From the NCBI RefSeq assembly GCF_025336485.1, contig NZ_JAODAB010000015.1:62001-126000 (forward strand): a DNA stretch of 64,000 nucleotides, written 5' to 3'. Of this stretch, positions 37,203-46,150 are shown piece by piece. Every line of letters begins with the position of its first letter. The stretch's first letter is position 1. Position numbers and translations under genes: made by a program. The notes below the pieces were generated by a model, which saw only the letters and a list, made by a program, of their open reading frames with translations, ran no database searches and was not told the DNA's origin. Source of the DNA: Pseudomonas citri (GTDB taxonomy: Bacteria > Pseudomonadota > Gammaproteobacteria > Pseudomonadales > Pseudomonadaceae).

Positions 37203-38684
37203 ATGAGCAAAGAAGTACTGCTGGTTGTTGAGTCGGTATCCAATGAAAAGGGCGTACCGGCTCACGTTATTTTTGAAGCGCTGGAGCTGGCCCTGGCCAC
37301 TGCTACCAAGAAGCGGTTTGAAGACGAAGTTGACTTGCGTGTGGAGATCAATCGTCACACGGGGTCTTATGAGACTTTCCGTCGCTGGACAGTGGTCGAG
37401 GAAGCCGACCTGGACGATCCGGCTATCGAGACCTGGCCGAGCAAGGTTGCCCAGACGCATCCAGGTGCCAAGGTCGGCGATGTCGTCGAAGAAAAAATCG
37501 AGTCTATCGAATTCGGTCGTATCGCTGCGCAGACTGCCAAGCAGGTCATCGTGCAGAAAGTTCGCGAAGCCGAGCGCGCGCAAGTGGTCGACGCCTATCG
37601 CGAGAAGCTGGGGGAAATCATCTCCGGTACCGTGAAAAAGGTCACCCGCGACAACGTGATCGTCGACTTGGGCAACAACGCCGAGGCGCTGTTGGCGCGT
37701 GAAGACATCATTTCCCGCGAAACCTTCCGGGTGGGCGTGCGGCTGCGCGCGCTACTCAAGGAAATCCGCACTGAAAACCGTGGCCCGCAGCTGATCCTGT
37801 CGCGTACCGCGCCGGAAATGCTGATCGAGTTGTTCCGCATCGAAGTGCCGGAAATCGCTGAAGGCCTGATCGAAGTCATGGCTGCCTCCCGTGATCCGGG
37901 CTCGCGTGCCAAGATCGCGGTCCGTTCCAAGGACAAGCGCATCGACCCGCAAGGCGCCTGCATCGGCATGCGTGGTTCGCGTGTCCAGGCCGTATCCGGC
38001 GAGTTGGGCGGCGAGCGCGTGGACATCGTCCTGTGGGACGACAACCCGGCGCAGTTCGTGATCAATGCCATGTCGCCTGCTGAAGTGGCGGCCATTATCG
38101 TCGACGAAGATGCCCACGCCATGGACATCGCCGTTGGCGCGGACAATCTGGCTCAGGCCATCGGTCGCGGAGGCCAGAACGTGCGTCTGGCCAGCCAGTT
38201 GACCGGTTGGACCCTGAACGTGATGACCGAATCGGACATCCAGGCCAAGCAGCAAGCTGAAACCGGCGACATCCTGCGCAACTTCATCGAAGAACTCGAA
38301 GTCGATGAAGAGCTGGCGCAGGTGCTGGTGGATGAAGGCTTCACCAGCCTGGAAGAGATTGCCTATGTACCGGTGGAGGAGATGCTCAACATCGACGGCT
38401 TTGACGAGGACATCGTCAACGAGCTTCGCGCTCGAGCCAAGGATCGCTTGTTGACCAAAGCCATCGCTACTGAGGAAAAGCTGGCAGACGCCCATCCGGC
38501 CGACGACCTGCTCTCGCTTGAGGGTATGGACAAGGATTTGGCGATGGAACTGGCGGTGCGCGGCGTCATTACCCGCGAAGACCTGGCCGAGCAGTCTATT
38601 GACGATCTGCTCGACATCGACGGCATTGACGATGAGCGTGCCGGCAAGTTGATCATGGCCGCCCGAGCCCACTGGTTCGAGTAA
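37203..38684 (+). CDS. nusA: Transcription termination/antitermination factor NusA
   Basis: NusA binds RNA polymerase and nascent RNA to control pausing, termination and antitermination. From ATG 37203 it has 493 residues. An N-terminal polymerase-binding domain is followed by an S1 domain (about 130-200). Two KH domains come next (IDPQGACIGMRGSRVQAVSGEL, AIGRGGQNVRLASQLTGW). Two acidic repeats with helix-hairpin-helix units end the protein (ELEVDEELAQVLVDEGFTSLE and the DLLSLEGMDKDLAMELA region). Complete. Confidence 0.98.
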   Translation: MSKEVLLVVESVSNEKGVPAHVIFEALELALATATKKRFEDEVDLRVEINRHTGSYETFRRWTVVEEADLDDPAIETWPSKVAQTHPGAKVGDVVEEKIESIEFGRIAAQTAKQVIVQKVREAERAQVVDAYREKLGEIISGTVKKVTRDNVIVDLGNNAEALLAREDIISRETFRVGVRLRALLKEIRTENRGPQLILSRTAPEMLIELFRIEVPEIAEGLIEVMAASRDPGSRAKIAVRSKDKRIDPQGACIGMRGSRVQAVSGELGGERVDIVLWDDNPAQFVINAMSPAEVAAIIVDEDAHAMDIAVGADNLAQAIGRGGQNVRLASQLTGWTLNVMTESDIQAKQQAETGDILRNFIEELEVDEELAQVLVDEGFTSLEEIAYVPVEEMLNIDGFDEDIVNELRARAKDRLLTKAIATEEKLADAHPADDLLSLEGMDKDLAMELAVRGVITREDLAEQSIDDLLDIDGIDDERAGKLIMAARAHWFE

Positions 38685-38711
38685 TTAGGCGCGGCCTGAG
38701 GAGAGAAGTGC

Positions 38712-41240
38712 ATGACGCAAGTCACGGTGAAACAACTGGCCGATGAGGTCAAAACACCGGTAGAGCGCCTGTTGCAGCAGATGCGTGAGGCAGGTCTGCC
38801 GCACACCGCCGCCGAGGAACATGTGACCGACAGTGAGAAGCAATCCCTGCTGACCCACTTGAAAAGCAGTCACAAGGCGAAAGTGGAAGAACCACGCAAG
38901 ATCACTCTGCAGCGTAAAACCACCAGCACCCTGCGTGTTGCCGGTAGCAAGAGCATCAGCGTAGAAGTCCGCAAGAAGAAAGTCTTCGTACAGCGCAGCC
39001 CGGAAGAAATCGAAGCCGAGCGCAAGCGTGAACTGGAAGAGCGTCGCGCAGTAGAGAATGCTGCCCGTCAGAAGGCTGAAGAAGAAGCCAAGCGTCGAGC
39101 CGAAGAAGAGGCGCGTCGCCAGCCTGCCGTCGCGCAACCCGCGCCGGTCGAGGCCGTCGCTGCACCTGCACCTGCACCGGCTGTCGAGCCCGAGCGCGAA
39201 AGCGCCCCGGTCGTGGCGCCTGCGCCGGCCCCGGTGGCGGATACTCGCAAGCGTGACGAGCAGCGTCGTCCAGACAAGCCACGTGCCGACGAAAACCGTC
39301 GTGGCGGTGGCGATGGCGAGCGCAAGAACGCGCCTCATCGTGCTTCGGTCAAGGAAAAGGCGCCGGCACCCCGCGTTGCCCCGCGCACTACCGATGAAGA
39401 AAGCGATGGATTCCGTCGCGGCGGTCGCGGCAAGGCCAAACCGAAAAAACGCAACGCCCACGGTTTCCAGAGCCCGACCGGCCCTGTCGTGCGTGAAGTG
39501 AAGATCGGCGAAACCATCACTGTGGGCGATCTGGCCCAGCAGATGTCGGTCAAGGCTGCCGAAATCATCAAGTTCATGTTCAAGCTGGGTACACCGGCCA
39601 CCATCAACCAGGTACTGGACCAGGAAACTGCCCAACTGGTTGCTGAAGAGCTGGGCCACAAAGTGACCCTGATCAGTGATACCGCCCTGGAAGATTCCCT
39701 GGCCGAGTCGCTGAAGTTCGAAGGTGAAGCGGTTCCTCGTGCGCCGGTCGTGACCGTCATGGGCCACGTTGACCACGGTAAGACCTCGCTGCTCGACTAC
39801 ATCCGTCGTGCCAAGGTGGCGGCTGGCGAAGCCGGCGGTATCACCCAGCACATCGGTGCATACCACGTTGAAACCGATCGCGGCATGGTCACCTTCCTCG
39901 ACACCCCGGGTCACGCCGCGTTTACCGCGATGCGTGCCCGCGGTGCCAAGGCGACCGACATCGTGATCCTGGTGGTCGCGGCGGATGACGGTGTGATGCC
40001 GCAAACCGTCGAGGCCGTCCAGCACGCCCAGGCTGCTGGCGTACCGCTGGTGGTCGCGGTGAACAAGATCGACAAGCCAGGTGCTGACCTCGATCGCATC
40101 CGTAGCGAACTGTCGGTTCACGGCGTGACTTCCGAAGATTGGGGTGGCGACACGCCATTCGTTCCGGTCTCGGCGAAGATGGGTACCGGCGTTGACGAAC
40201 TGCTCGAAGCGGTCCTGCTGCAAGCAGAGGTCCTGGAACTGACCGCGACACCTTCGGCCCCTGGCCGTGGTGTGGTCGTTGAATCGCGCCTCGACAAGGG
40301 CCGTGGCCCGGTTGCGACTGTCCTGGTCCAGGACGGTACGCTGCGTCAGGGCGACATGGTGCTGGTCGGCTCGAACTACGGCCGCGTGCGCGCCATGCTC
40401 GACGAGAACGGCAAGCCTATCAAGGAAGCCGGTCCTGCCATTCCAGTCGAGATCCTCGGCCTGGACGGTACCCCGGACGCTGGCGACGAGATGAGCGTTG
40501 TGGCTGACGAGAAGAAAGCCCGTGAAGTGGCGCTGTTCCGTCAAGGCAAGTTCCGCGAAGTCAAACTGGCTCGCGCTCACGCCGGCAAGCTGGAAAACAT
40601 CTTCGAAAGCATGGGCCAGGAAGAGAAGAAGACGCTCAACATCGTCCTCAAGTCCGACGTCCGTGGTTCGCTGGAAGCCCTGCAAGGCGCCCTGAACGGC
40701 CTGGGCAACGACGAAGTCCAAGTGCGTGTGGTCGGCGGCGGGGTCGGTGGTATCACCGAAAGCGACGCGAACCTGGCGCTGGCTTCCAATGCGGTACTGT
40801 TCGGCTTCAACGTGCGTGCCGACTCCGGCGCTCGCAAGATCGTCGAGCAGGAAGGCCTGGACATGCGTTACTACAACGTGATCTACGACATCATCGAAGA
40901 CGTCAAGAAAGCGTTGACCGGTATGCTGGGCAGCGACGTTCGCGAGAACATCCTGGGTGTGGCCGAAGTTCGCGACGTGTTCCGCTCGCCGAAGTTTGGT
41001 GCCATCGCCGGTTGCATGGTGATCGAAGGTGTCGTTCACCGTAACCGTCCGATCCGCGTACTGCGCGAAGACATCGTGATCTTCGAAGGCGAGCTGGAAT
41101 CGCTGCGTCGCTTCAAGGATGACGCTTCCGAAGTTCGTGCCGGCATGGAATGCGGTATTGGCGTCAAGAGCTACAACGACGTCAAGGTCGGCGACAAGAT
41201 CGAAGTCTTCGAGAAGGTCCAGGTTGCTCGCAGCCTCTGA
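38712..41240 (+). CDS. infB: Translation initiation factor IF-2
   Basis: IF-2 is the GTPase that brings initiator tRNA to the 30S subunit and promotes subunit joining. It has 842 residues. A small IF2_N domain is followed by a Lys/Arg/Glu-rich and Ala/Pro-rich linker (about 100-240). The second IF2_N unit leads to the GTPase: GHVDHGKTSLLDYI, VTFLDTPGHAAF, NKIDKPGADLDR. The C-terminal domains end EVFEKVQVARSL. No internal start was assessed; E. coli makes shorter forms from internal codons. Confidence 0.98.
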   Translation: MTQVTVKQLADEVKTPVERLLQQMREAGLPHTAAEEHVTDSEKQSLLTHLKSSHKAKVEEPRKITLQRKTTSTLRVAGSKSISVEVRKKKVFVQRSPEEIEAERKRELEERRAVENAARQKAEEEAKRRAEEEARRQPAVAQPAPVEAVAAPAPAPAVEPERESAPVVAPAPAPVADTRKRDEQRRPDKPRADENRRGGGDGERKNAPHRASVKEKAPAPRVAPRTTDEESDGFRRGGRGKAKPKKRNAHGFQSPTGPVVREVKIGETITVGDLAQQMSVKAAEIIKFMFKLGTPATINQVLDQETAQLVAEELGHKVTLISDTALEDSLAESLKFEGEAVPRAPVVTVMGHVDHGKTSLLDYIRRAKVAAGEAGGITQHIGAYHVETDRGMVTFLDTPGHAAFTAMRARGAKATDIVILVVAADDGVMPQTVEAVQHAQAAGVPLVVAVNKIDKPGADLDRIRSELSVHGVTSEDWGGDTPFVPVSAKMGTGVDELLEAVLLQAEVLELTATPSAPGRGVVVESRLDKGRGPVATVLVQDGTLRQGDMVLVGSNYGRVRAMLDENGKPIKEAGPAIPVEILGLDGTPDAGDEMSVVADEKKAREVALFRQGKFREVKLARAHAGKLENIFESMGQEEKKTLNIVLKSDVRGSLEALQGALNGLGNDEVQVRVVGGGVGGITESDANLALASNAVLFGFNVRADSGARKIVEQEGLDMRYYNVIYDIIEDVKKALTGMLGSDVRENILGVAEVRDVFRSPKFGAIAGCMVIEGVVHRNRPIRVLREDIVIFEGELESLRRFKDDASEVRAGMECGIGVKSYNDVKVGDKIEVFEKVQVARSL

Positions 41241-41311
41241 CTCGCGCACTTCAAGAGCCGCACGGGGTAGTCGCATGAACATGCGCTGCCGCGCGAGCGG
41301 ACTCTAAACGC

Positions 41312-41345
41312 AACGCCCGGTCTGGTTTTTGCCAGGCCGGGCGTT
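41312..41345 (+). promoter_or_regulatory. Hairpin between infB and rbfA
   Basis: AACGCCCGGTCTGG (41312-41325) pairs with CCAGGCCGGGCGTT (41332-41345) around TTTTTG. The stem is 14 base pairs with one G-U. The following U run is short (TT), so it looks more like a processing or partial-termination element inside the operon. Confidence 0.6.
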
Positions 41346-41399
41346 TGCCGCTTTCAGACCTCGCGGGTTTCACCGTGGGGCAGTAACAGGTAACAAGAC

Positions 41400-41795
41400 A
41401 TGGCAAAAGAATACAGCCGTACCCAACGAATCGGCGATCAGATGCAGCGCGAGCTGGCCCAGCTGATCCGTCGCGAAGTCAAAGACCCGCGCGTCGGCCT
41501 GGTCACCATTACCGCTGTGGAAGTCAGCCGTGACGTCGGTCACGCGAAAATTTTCATCACTGTGATGGGCCAGGACAGCGGCGAAGAAATCGCCCAGAGC
41601 ATCAAGGTGCTGAACTCGGCGGCCGGTTTCCTGCGGATGCAGTTGGCCCGGGAGATGAAGCTGCGCAGCGTCCCGCAGTTGCACTTCCACTACGACGAAA
41701 GCGTTGCTCGGGGTGCACACCTGTCGGCGCTGATCGAGCGTGCCGTGGCTGAAGACAGTCAGCACGCGGCTGAACCCGAAGACACCAAGGAGTAA
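41400..41795 (+). CDS. rbfA: 30S ribosome-binding factor RbfA
   Basis: RbfA binds the 5' helix of 16S rRNA during 30S maturation and cold adaptation. It has 131 residues: MAKEYSRTQRIGDQMQRELAQLIRREVKDPRVG opens the KH-like domain, and LRMQLAREMKLRSVPQLHFHYDESV is conserved near the end. truB starts 4 bases after its stop, with AAGGAG inside the rbfA 3' end. Confidence 0.97.
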   Translation: MAKEYSRTQRIGDQMQRELAQLIRREVKDPRVGLVTITAVEVSRDVGHAKIFITVMGQDSGEEIAQSIKVLNSAAGFLRMQLAREMKLRSVPQLHFHYDESVARGAHLSALIERAVAEDSQHAAEPEDTKE

Positions 41796-41799
41796 TTCG

Positions 41800-42717
41800 G
41801 TGGCGCAGGTCAAACGTATCCGTCGTAACGTCAGCGGCATCATCCTGCTCGACAAGCCGCTGGGGTTCACCTCCAACGCGGCGCTGCAGAAGGTCCGCTG
41901 GTTGCTCAATGCCGAGAAAGCCGGGCACACCGGCAGTCTCGACCCGCTGGCCACCGGCGTACTGCCGTTGTGTTTCGGCGAGGCAACCAAGTTCTCCCAA
42001 TACCTGCTCGATTCCGACAAGGGGTATGAAACCCTGGCGCAACTGGGCAAGACCACTACCACGGCAGATGCCGAAGGTGAGGTTTTGCTCGAGCGCCCGG
42101 TGACCGTTGGTCAGGCTGATATCGAGGCGGTGTTGCCAGGATTTCGTGGGCAAATCAGTCAGATACCGCCGATGTACTCGGCCCTCAAGCGTGATGGGCA
42201 GCCGTTGTACAAACTGGCGCGTGCGGGTGAAGTAGTGGAGCGTGAACCGCGTTCTGTTACTATTGCGCGCTTGGAATTGCTGGCCTTTGACGGTAATACT
42301 GCGCGGCTGGCCGTGGATTGCAGCAAGGGCACTTATATCCGGACCCTGGTGGAGGATATCGGCGAGCGGCTCGGTTGCGGTGCCTACGTGGCGGAACTGC
42401 GCCGGACCCAGGCCGGGCCTTTCACACTGGCCCAGACGGTCACGCTGGAAGAGCTCGAAGCGGCCCATGCCGAAGGTGGCAATGAAGCGGTCGACCGTTT
42501 CCTGATGCCATCGGACAGCGGGCTGCAAGACTGGCCGCTGTTGCAGTTCTCGGAACACAGTGCGTTCTACTGGCTCAACGGCCAGCCGGTACGTGCCCCG
42601 GATGCGCCGAAGTTCGGCATGGTACGGGTACAGGATCACAACGGTCGTTTCATCGGTATCGGTGAAGTGAGCGAAGACGGGCGTATTGCGCCGCGTCGAC
42701 TGATTCGGTCGGAATGA
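41800..42717 (+). CDS. truB: tRNA pseudouridine(55) synthase TruB
   Basis: TruB makes pseudouridine 55 in the T loop of tRNAs. From GTG 41800 it has 305 residues, starting VAQVKRIRRNVSGIILLDKPLG. The catalytic Asp48 is in GHTGSLDPLATGVLP. Further conserved parts are QIPPMYSALKRDGQPLYKLAR and KGTYIRTLVEDIGE. The C-terminal PUA-like region is short, ending RRLIRSE. The AAGGAG site in rbfA indicates coupled translation. Confidence 0.97.
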   Translation: MAQVKRIRRNVSGIILLDKPLGFTSNAALQKVRWLLNAEKAGHTGSLDPLATGVLPLCFGEATKFSQYLLDSDKGYETLAQLGKTTTTADAEGEVLLERPVTVGQADIEAVLPGFRGQISQIPPMYSALKRDGQPLYKLARAGEVVEREPRSVTIARLELLAFDGNTARLAVDCSKGTYIRTLVEDIGERLGCGAYVAELRRTQAGPFTLAQTVTLEELEAAHAEGGNEAVDRFLMPSDSGLQDWPLLQFSEHSAFYWLNGQPVRAPDAPKFGMVRVQDHNGRFIGIGEVSEDGRIAPRRLIRSE

Positions 42718-42859
42718 CCGGAACCAGCCTGTGTAACAACAGGCTGGCGAGTGTGGCTGTTAACAGGCACGGTCACTACTCATTTATCGATACAGGGATT
42801 TGTCCCTGGCCTGTTGGTACGGTTTCCCTGGAAACGGTACCTCACAAGAGGAAAGCCAC

Positions 42860-43129
42860 ATGGCACTCAGCGTTGAAGAAAAAGCTCAGATCGTGACCGA
42901 CTACCAGCAAGCTGTTGGTGATACTGGTTCGCCAGAAGTGCAAGTTGCACTGCTGACCGCCAACATCAACAAACTGCAAGGTCACTTCAAGGCCAACGGT
43001 AAAGACCACCACTCCCGTCGTGGTCTGATCCGCATGGTAAACCAGCGTCGTAAGCTGCTGGACTACCTCAAGGGCAAGGACGTTAATCGTTACAGCACCT
43101 TGATCGGCCGCCTGGGCCTGCGTCGCTAA
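42860..43129 (+). CDS. rpsO: 30S ribosomal protein S15
   Basis: S15 binds 16S rRNA helix 22 early in assembly. It has 89 residues from ATG 42860 (AAGAGGAAA upstream): MALSVEEKAQIVTDYQQAVGDTGSPEVQVALLTANINKLQGHFK, ending RYSTLIGRLGLRR. The 142-base leader is where S15 autoregulates translation in other bacteria, but I could not identify the fold here. Confidence 0.98.
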   Translation: MALSVEEKAQIVTDYQQAVGDTGSPEVQVALLTANINKLQGHFKANGKDHHSRRGLIRMVNQRRKLLDYLKGKDVNRYSTLIGRLGLRR

Positions 43130-43304
43130 TCAGCGATTGCGCTATGAGGTTGGTTGTCTGCCAGTTGCCTGCGTTCTGCTCGGGTGGCCGGCAGGCTTCC
43201 AGCCTCAAGTTTTATCTGGACAGTCGTTGGGCCGATTCCCCGCACTGCCCAAGAATTTCGCAAGAAGACAAGTTCCCCAAGAGCCACAAAGAAGGTAGGA
43301 CACC

Positions 43305-45410
43305 GTGAACCCGGTAATCAAGAAATTCCAGTTCGGTCAGTCGACCGTTACCCTCGAGACTGGCCGTATTGCCCGTCAGGCCTCCGGCGCAGTACTGGTC
43401 ACCGTTGACGACGACGTCAGCGTGTTGGTGACCGTAGTGGGTGCCAAGCAAGCCGATCCAGGCAAGGGCTTCTTCCCTCTGTCCGTTCACTACCAGGAAA
43501 AGACTTACGCGGCTGGTAAGATCCCTGGCGGTTTCTTCAAGCGCGAAGGCCGTCCTTCCGAGAAAGAAACCCTGACTTCCCGACTGATCGACCGTCCGAT
43601 CCGTCCGCTGTTCCCAGAAGGTTTCATGAACGAAGTGCAGGTTGTCTGCACCGTCGTTTCCACCAGCAAGAAGACCGATCCGGACATCGCTGCGATGATC
43701 GGTACCTCGGCTGCACTGGCCATCTCCGGCATTCCTTTCGATGGCCCGATCGGCGCAGCCCGCGTGGCGTTCCACGAAAGCACCGGCTACCTGCTGAACC
43801 CGACCTACGAGCAACTGGCTGCCTCCAGCCTGGACATGGTCGTGGCCGGTACCGAGGAAGCCGTACTGATGGTTGAATCGGAAGCCAAAGAGCTGACCGA
43901 AGACCAGATGCTGGGTGCCGTGCTGTTCGCCCACGACGAATTCCAATCGGTCATCAAGGCTGTCAAAGAGCTGGCCGCCGAAGCCGCCAAGCCAACCTGG
44001 ACCTGGGCGCCACAGCCGGAAGCCACCGAACTGCTGGGCGCGATCCGTGCCGAGTTCGGCGAAGCGATCTCCCAGGCCTACACCATCACCGTCAAGGCCG
44101 ACCGTTACGCGCGTCTGGGCGAGCTGCGCGACCAGGTGGTTGCCAAGCTGTCCGGCGAAGAAGGCCAGCCGTCTGCTGCCGACGTCAAAGCGGCTTTCGG
44201 TGAAATCGAATACCGTACCGTTCGCGAAAACATCGTCAACGGCAAGCCGCGTATCGACGGTCGCGACACCCGCACCGTGCGTCCGCTGAACATCGAAGTC
44301 GGCGTTCTGCCAAAGACCCACGGTTCGGCACTGTTCACCCGTGGCGAAACCCAGGCGCTGGTCGTTGCGACACTGGGCACCGCCCGTGACGCACAACTGC
44401 TGGACACCCTGGAAGGCGAAAAGAAAGACCCGTTCATGCTGCACTACAACTTCCCACCGTTCTCGGTAGGCGAGTGTGGTCGCATGGGTGGCGCCGGTCG
44501 CCGCGAAATCGGTCACGGCCGTCTGGCCCGTCGTTCGGTCCAGGCCATGCTGCCAGCCGCTGACGTGTTCCCGTACACCATCCGCGTGGTATCGGAAATC
44601 ACCGAGTCCAACGGTTCGAGCTCGATGGCTTCGGTCTGCGGCGCTTCCCTGGCCCTGATGGACGCCGGTGTGCCGATGAAGGCGCCGGTTGCCGGTATCG
44701 CCATGGGCCTGGTGAAAGAAGGCGAGAAATTCGCCGTCCTGACCGACATCCTCGGTGACGAAGACCACCTGGGCGACATGGACTTCAAAGTGGCCGGTAC
44801 CGCCAAGGGCGTCACCGCACTGCAGATGGACATCAAGATCAAGGGCATCACCGAAGAGATCATGGAAATCGCCCTGGGCCAGGCCCTGGAAGCGCGCCTG
44901 AACATCCTCGGCCAGATGAACCAGGTGATCGGTCAGTCCCGTACCGAGCTGTCGGCCAACGCTCCGACCATGATCGCGATGAAGATCGACACCGACAAGA
45001 TCCGTGACGTCATCGGTAAAGGCGGCGCGACCATCCGTGCGATCTGCGAGGAAACCAAGGCTTCGATCGACATCGAAGACGACGGCTCGATCAAGATCTT
45101 CGGCGAAACCAAGGAAGCGGCAGAAGCAGCACGCCAGCGCGTCCTGAGCATCACCGCCGAGGCCGAGATCGGCAAGATCTACGTCGGCAAGGTCGAGCGC
45201 ATCGTCGACTTCGGCGCCTTCGTCAACATCCTGCCGGGCAAGGACGGTCTGGTGCACATCTCCATGTTGAGCGATGCTCGCGTCGAGAAAGTGACCGACA
45301 TCCTCAAGGAAGGCCAGGAAGTGGAAGTGCTGGTGCTGGACGTGGACAACCGTGGCCGTATCAAGCTGTCCATCAAGGACGTGGCTGCCGCCAAGGCATC
45401 GGGCGTTTAA
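43305..45410 (+). CDS. pnp: Polyribonucleotide nucleotidyltransferase (PNPase)
   Basis: PNPase is a phosphorolytic 3'-5' exoribonuclease and degradosome component. It has 701 residues from GTG 43305 (GAAGGTAGGA upstream). The two RNase PH domains are complete, the second with LPKTHGSALFTRGETQALV and SSMASVCGASLALMDAGVP. The C-terminal KH (KIRDVIGKGGATIRAICEET) and S1 (KIYVGKVERIVDFGAFVNILPGKDGL) domains follow. A strong terminator lies after it. Confidence 0.99.
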   Translation: MNPVIKKFQFGQSTVTLETGRIARQASGAVLVTVDDDVSVLVTVVGAKQADPGKGFFPLSVHYQEKTYAAGKIPGGFFKREGRPSEKETLTSRLIDRPIRPLFPEGFMNEVQVVCTVVSTSKKTDPDIAAMIGTSAALAISGIPFDGPIGAARVAFHESTGYLLNPTYEQLAASSLDMVVAGTEEAVLMVESEAKELTEDQMLGAVLFAHDEFQSVIKAVKELAAEAAKPTWTWAPQPEATELLGAIRAEFGEAISQAYTITVKADRYARLGELRDQVVAKLSGEEGQPSAADVKAAFGEIEYRTVRENIVNGKPRIDGRDTRTVRPLNIEVGVLPKTHGSALFTRGETQALVVATLGTARDAQLLDTLEGEKKDPFMLHYNFPPFSVGECGRMGGAGRREIGHGRLARRSVQAMLPAADVFPYTIRVVSEITESNGSSSMASVCGASLALMDAGVPMKAPVAGIAMGLVKEGEKFAVLTDILGDEDHLGDMDFKVAGTAKGVTALQMDIKIKGITEEIMEIALGQALEARLNILGQMNQVIGQSRTELSANAPTMIAMKIDTDKIRDVIGKGGATIRAICEETKASIDIEDDGSIKIFGETKEAAEAARQRVLSITAEAEIGKIYVGKVERIVDFGAFVNILPGKDGLVHISMLSDARVEKVTDILKEGQEVEVLVLDVDNRGRIKLSIKDVAAAKASGV

Positions 45411-45436
45411 TCAGCCTTTCGCCTGACTGCTGAACA

Positions 45437-45470
45437 AGCAAACGCCCCGACTGGTTCGGGGCGTTTTGCT
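45437..45470 (+). terminator. Terminator of the rpsO-pnp transcript
   Basis: AACGCCCCGA pairs with TCGGGGCGTT around CTGGT, followed by TTGCT, with A-rich pairing outside the stem. It marks the end of the nus-pnp cluster. Confidence 0.9.
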
Positions 45471-45535
45471 ATGTGCTAAAAATCCCTCTCTGGCAGGTTG
45501 CCTGGTCACCGGGGACGATGCTAGGTTTAGCCACC

Positions 45536-45611
45536 GCCCGTGTAGCTCAGCCGGTAGAGCAGCGCACTCGTAACGCGAAGGTCGCAGGTTCGATTCCTGT
45601 CTCGGGCACCA
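45536..45611 (+). tRNA. tRNA-Thr (anticodon CGT)
   Basis: 76 nt, with acceptor GCCCGTG/CTCGGGC (weak middle pairs), D arm AGCTCAGCCGGTAGAGC and anticodon loop CTCGTAA giving CGT. The T arm is GCAGGTTCGATTCCTGT, with encoded CCA. The loose anticodon stem (end mismatches) resembles E. coli thrW. Confidence 0.95.
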
Positions 45612-45763
45612 TTCCCTCGTTATGAGTTTCACCCAGCGGTTTTCAAATGATCCCCAGAATGGTCCTGAAGGCCAGGTAAACCGGGCTTCACACGGTTTCT
45701 TGCGTCAGAGAGATCCTTGATGATCCAGATCCATCTCCCATTCCCCAGATCAACGAGAACGCC

Positions 45764-46069
45764 ATGACTGTTAAACAATTGTCCCAAGAAGCCAGGCACG
45801 AAGAAGCGCTGAAGAAGTACGTTCTGGACGCGCCGCAGTTGCTGGAAGAGATCAAGGACTTGTCCGCCGACGATCAGAGAGACCAGATCCAGTGGGCGTT
45901 CGAGGACGAGGCTGAAGCCCAGGGGCTGCAGCCTTGGGAACTGACCCTCAAGTACACCTGCACGCCTGAAGAATTCGAGGCGCAGCGCCTTGCGTTGCAC
46001 AAGGAAGCGGCCGAGGTATTGGGGGTTGAGTGGGAAGAATACTGCGAGATGAATAATCTGGTGGTTTAA
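45764..46069 (+). CDS. Small conserved protein (DUF6388-like)
   Basis: A 101-residue acidic, mostly helical cytoplasmic protein: MTVKQLSQEARHEEALKKYVLDAPQLLEEI, then EDEAEAQGLQPWELTLKYTCTPEEFEAQRLALHKE. It resembles the DUF6388 proteins found in pseudomonads; no function is known. It has no signal peptide or membrane helix. It is alone between tRNA-Thr and the repeat at 46075, converging on nadC. Confidence 0.78.
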   Translation: MTVKQLSQEARHEEALKKYVLDAPQLLEEIKDLSADDQRDQIQWAFEDEAEAQGLQPWELTLKYTCTPEEFEAQRLALHKEAAEVLGVEWEEYCEMNNLVV

Positions 46070-46074
46070 CGGCG

Positions 46075-46149
46075 GCTACAAGCTACAAGCCAAGCACGGA
46101 ACAGCTTGCAGCTTGCAGCTTGCAGCTTGTAGCTTGCGGCTCGAAGCTG
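46075..46149. repeat. AGCTTGC heptamer repeat with inverted copies
   Basis: Five tandem heptamers AGCTTGC (46103-46137, the fourth ending in T) are preceded by the opposite-strand version GCTACAAGCTACAAGC (46075-46090). The two blocks can pair. The element lies between two convergent genes and may act as a transcript end. Confidence 0.85.
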
Positions 46150-46150
46150 C

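Noticed and set aside
38685..41282. An 865-codon open frame antisense to infB
   Set aside because: Same antisense artefact; infB has all its motifs on the plus strand.
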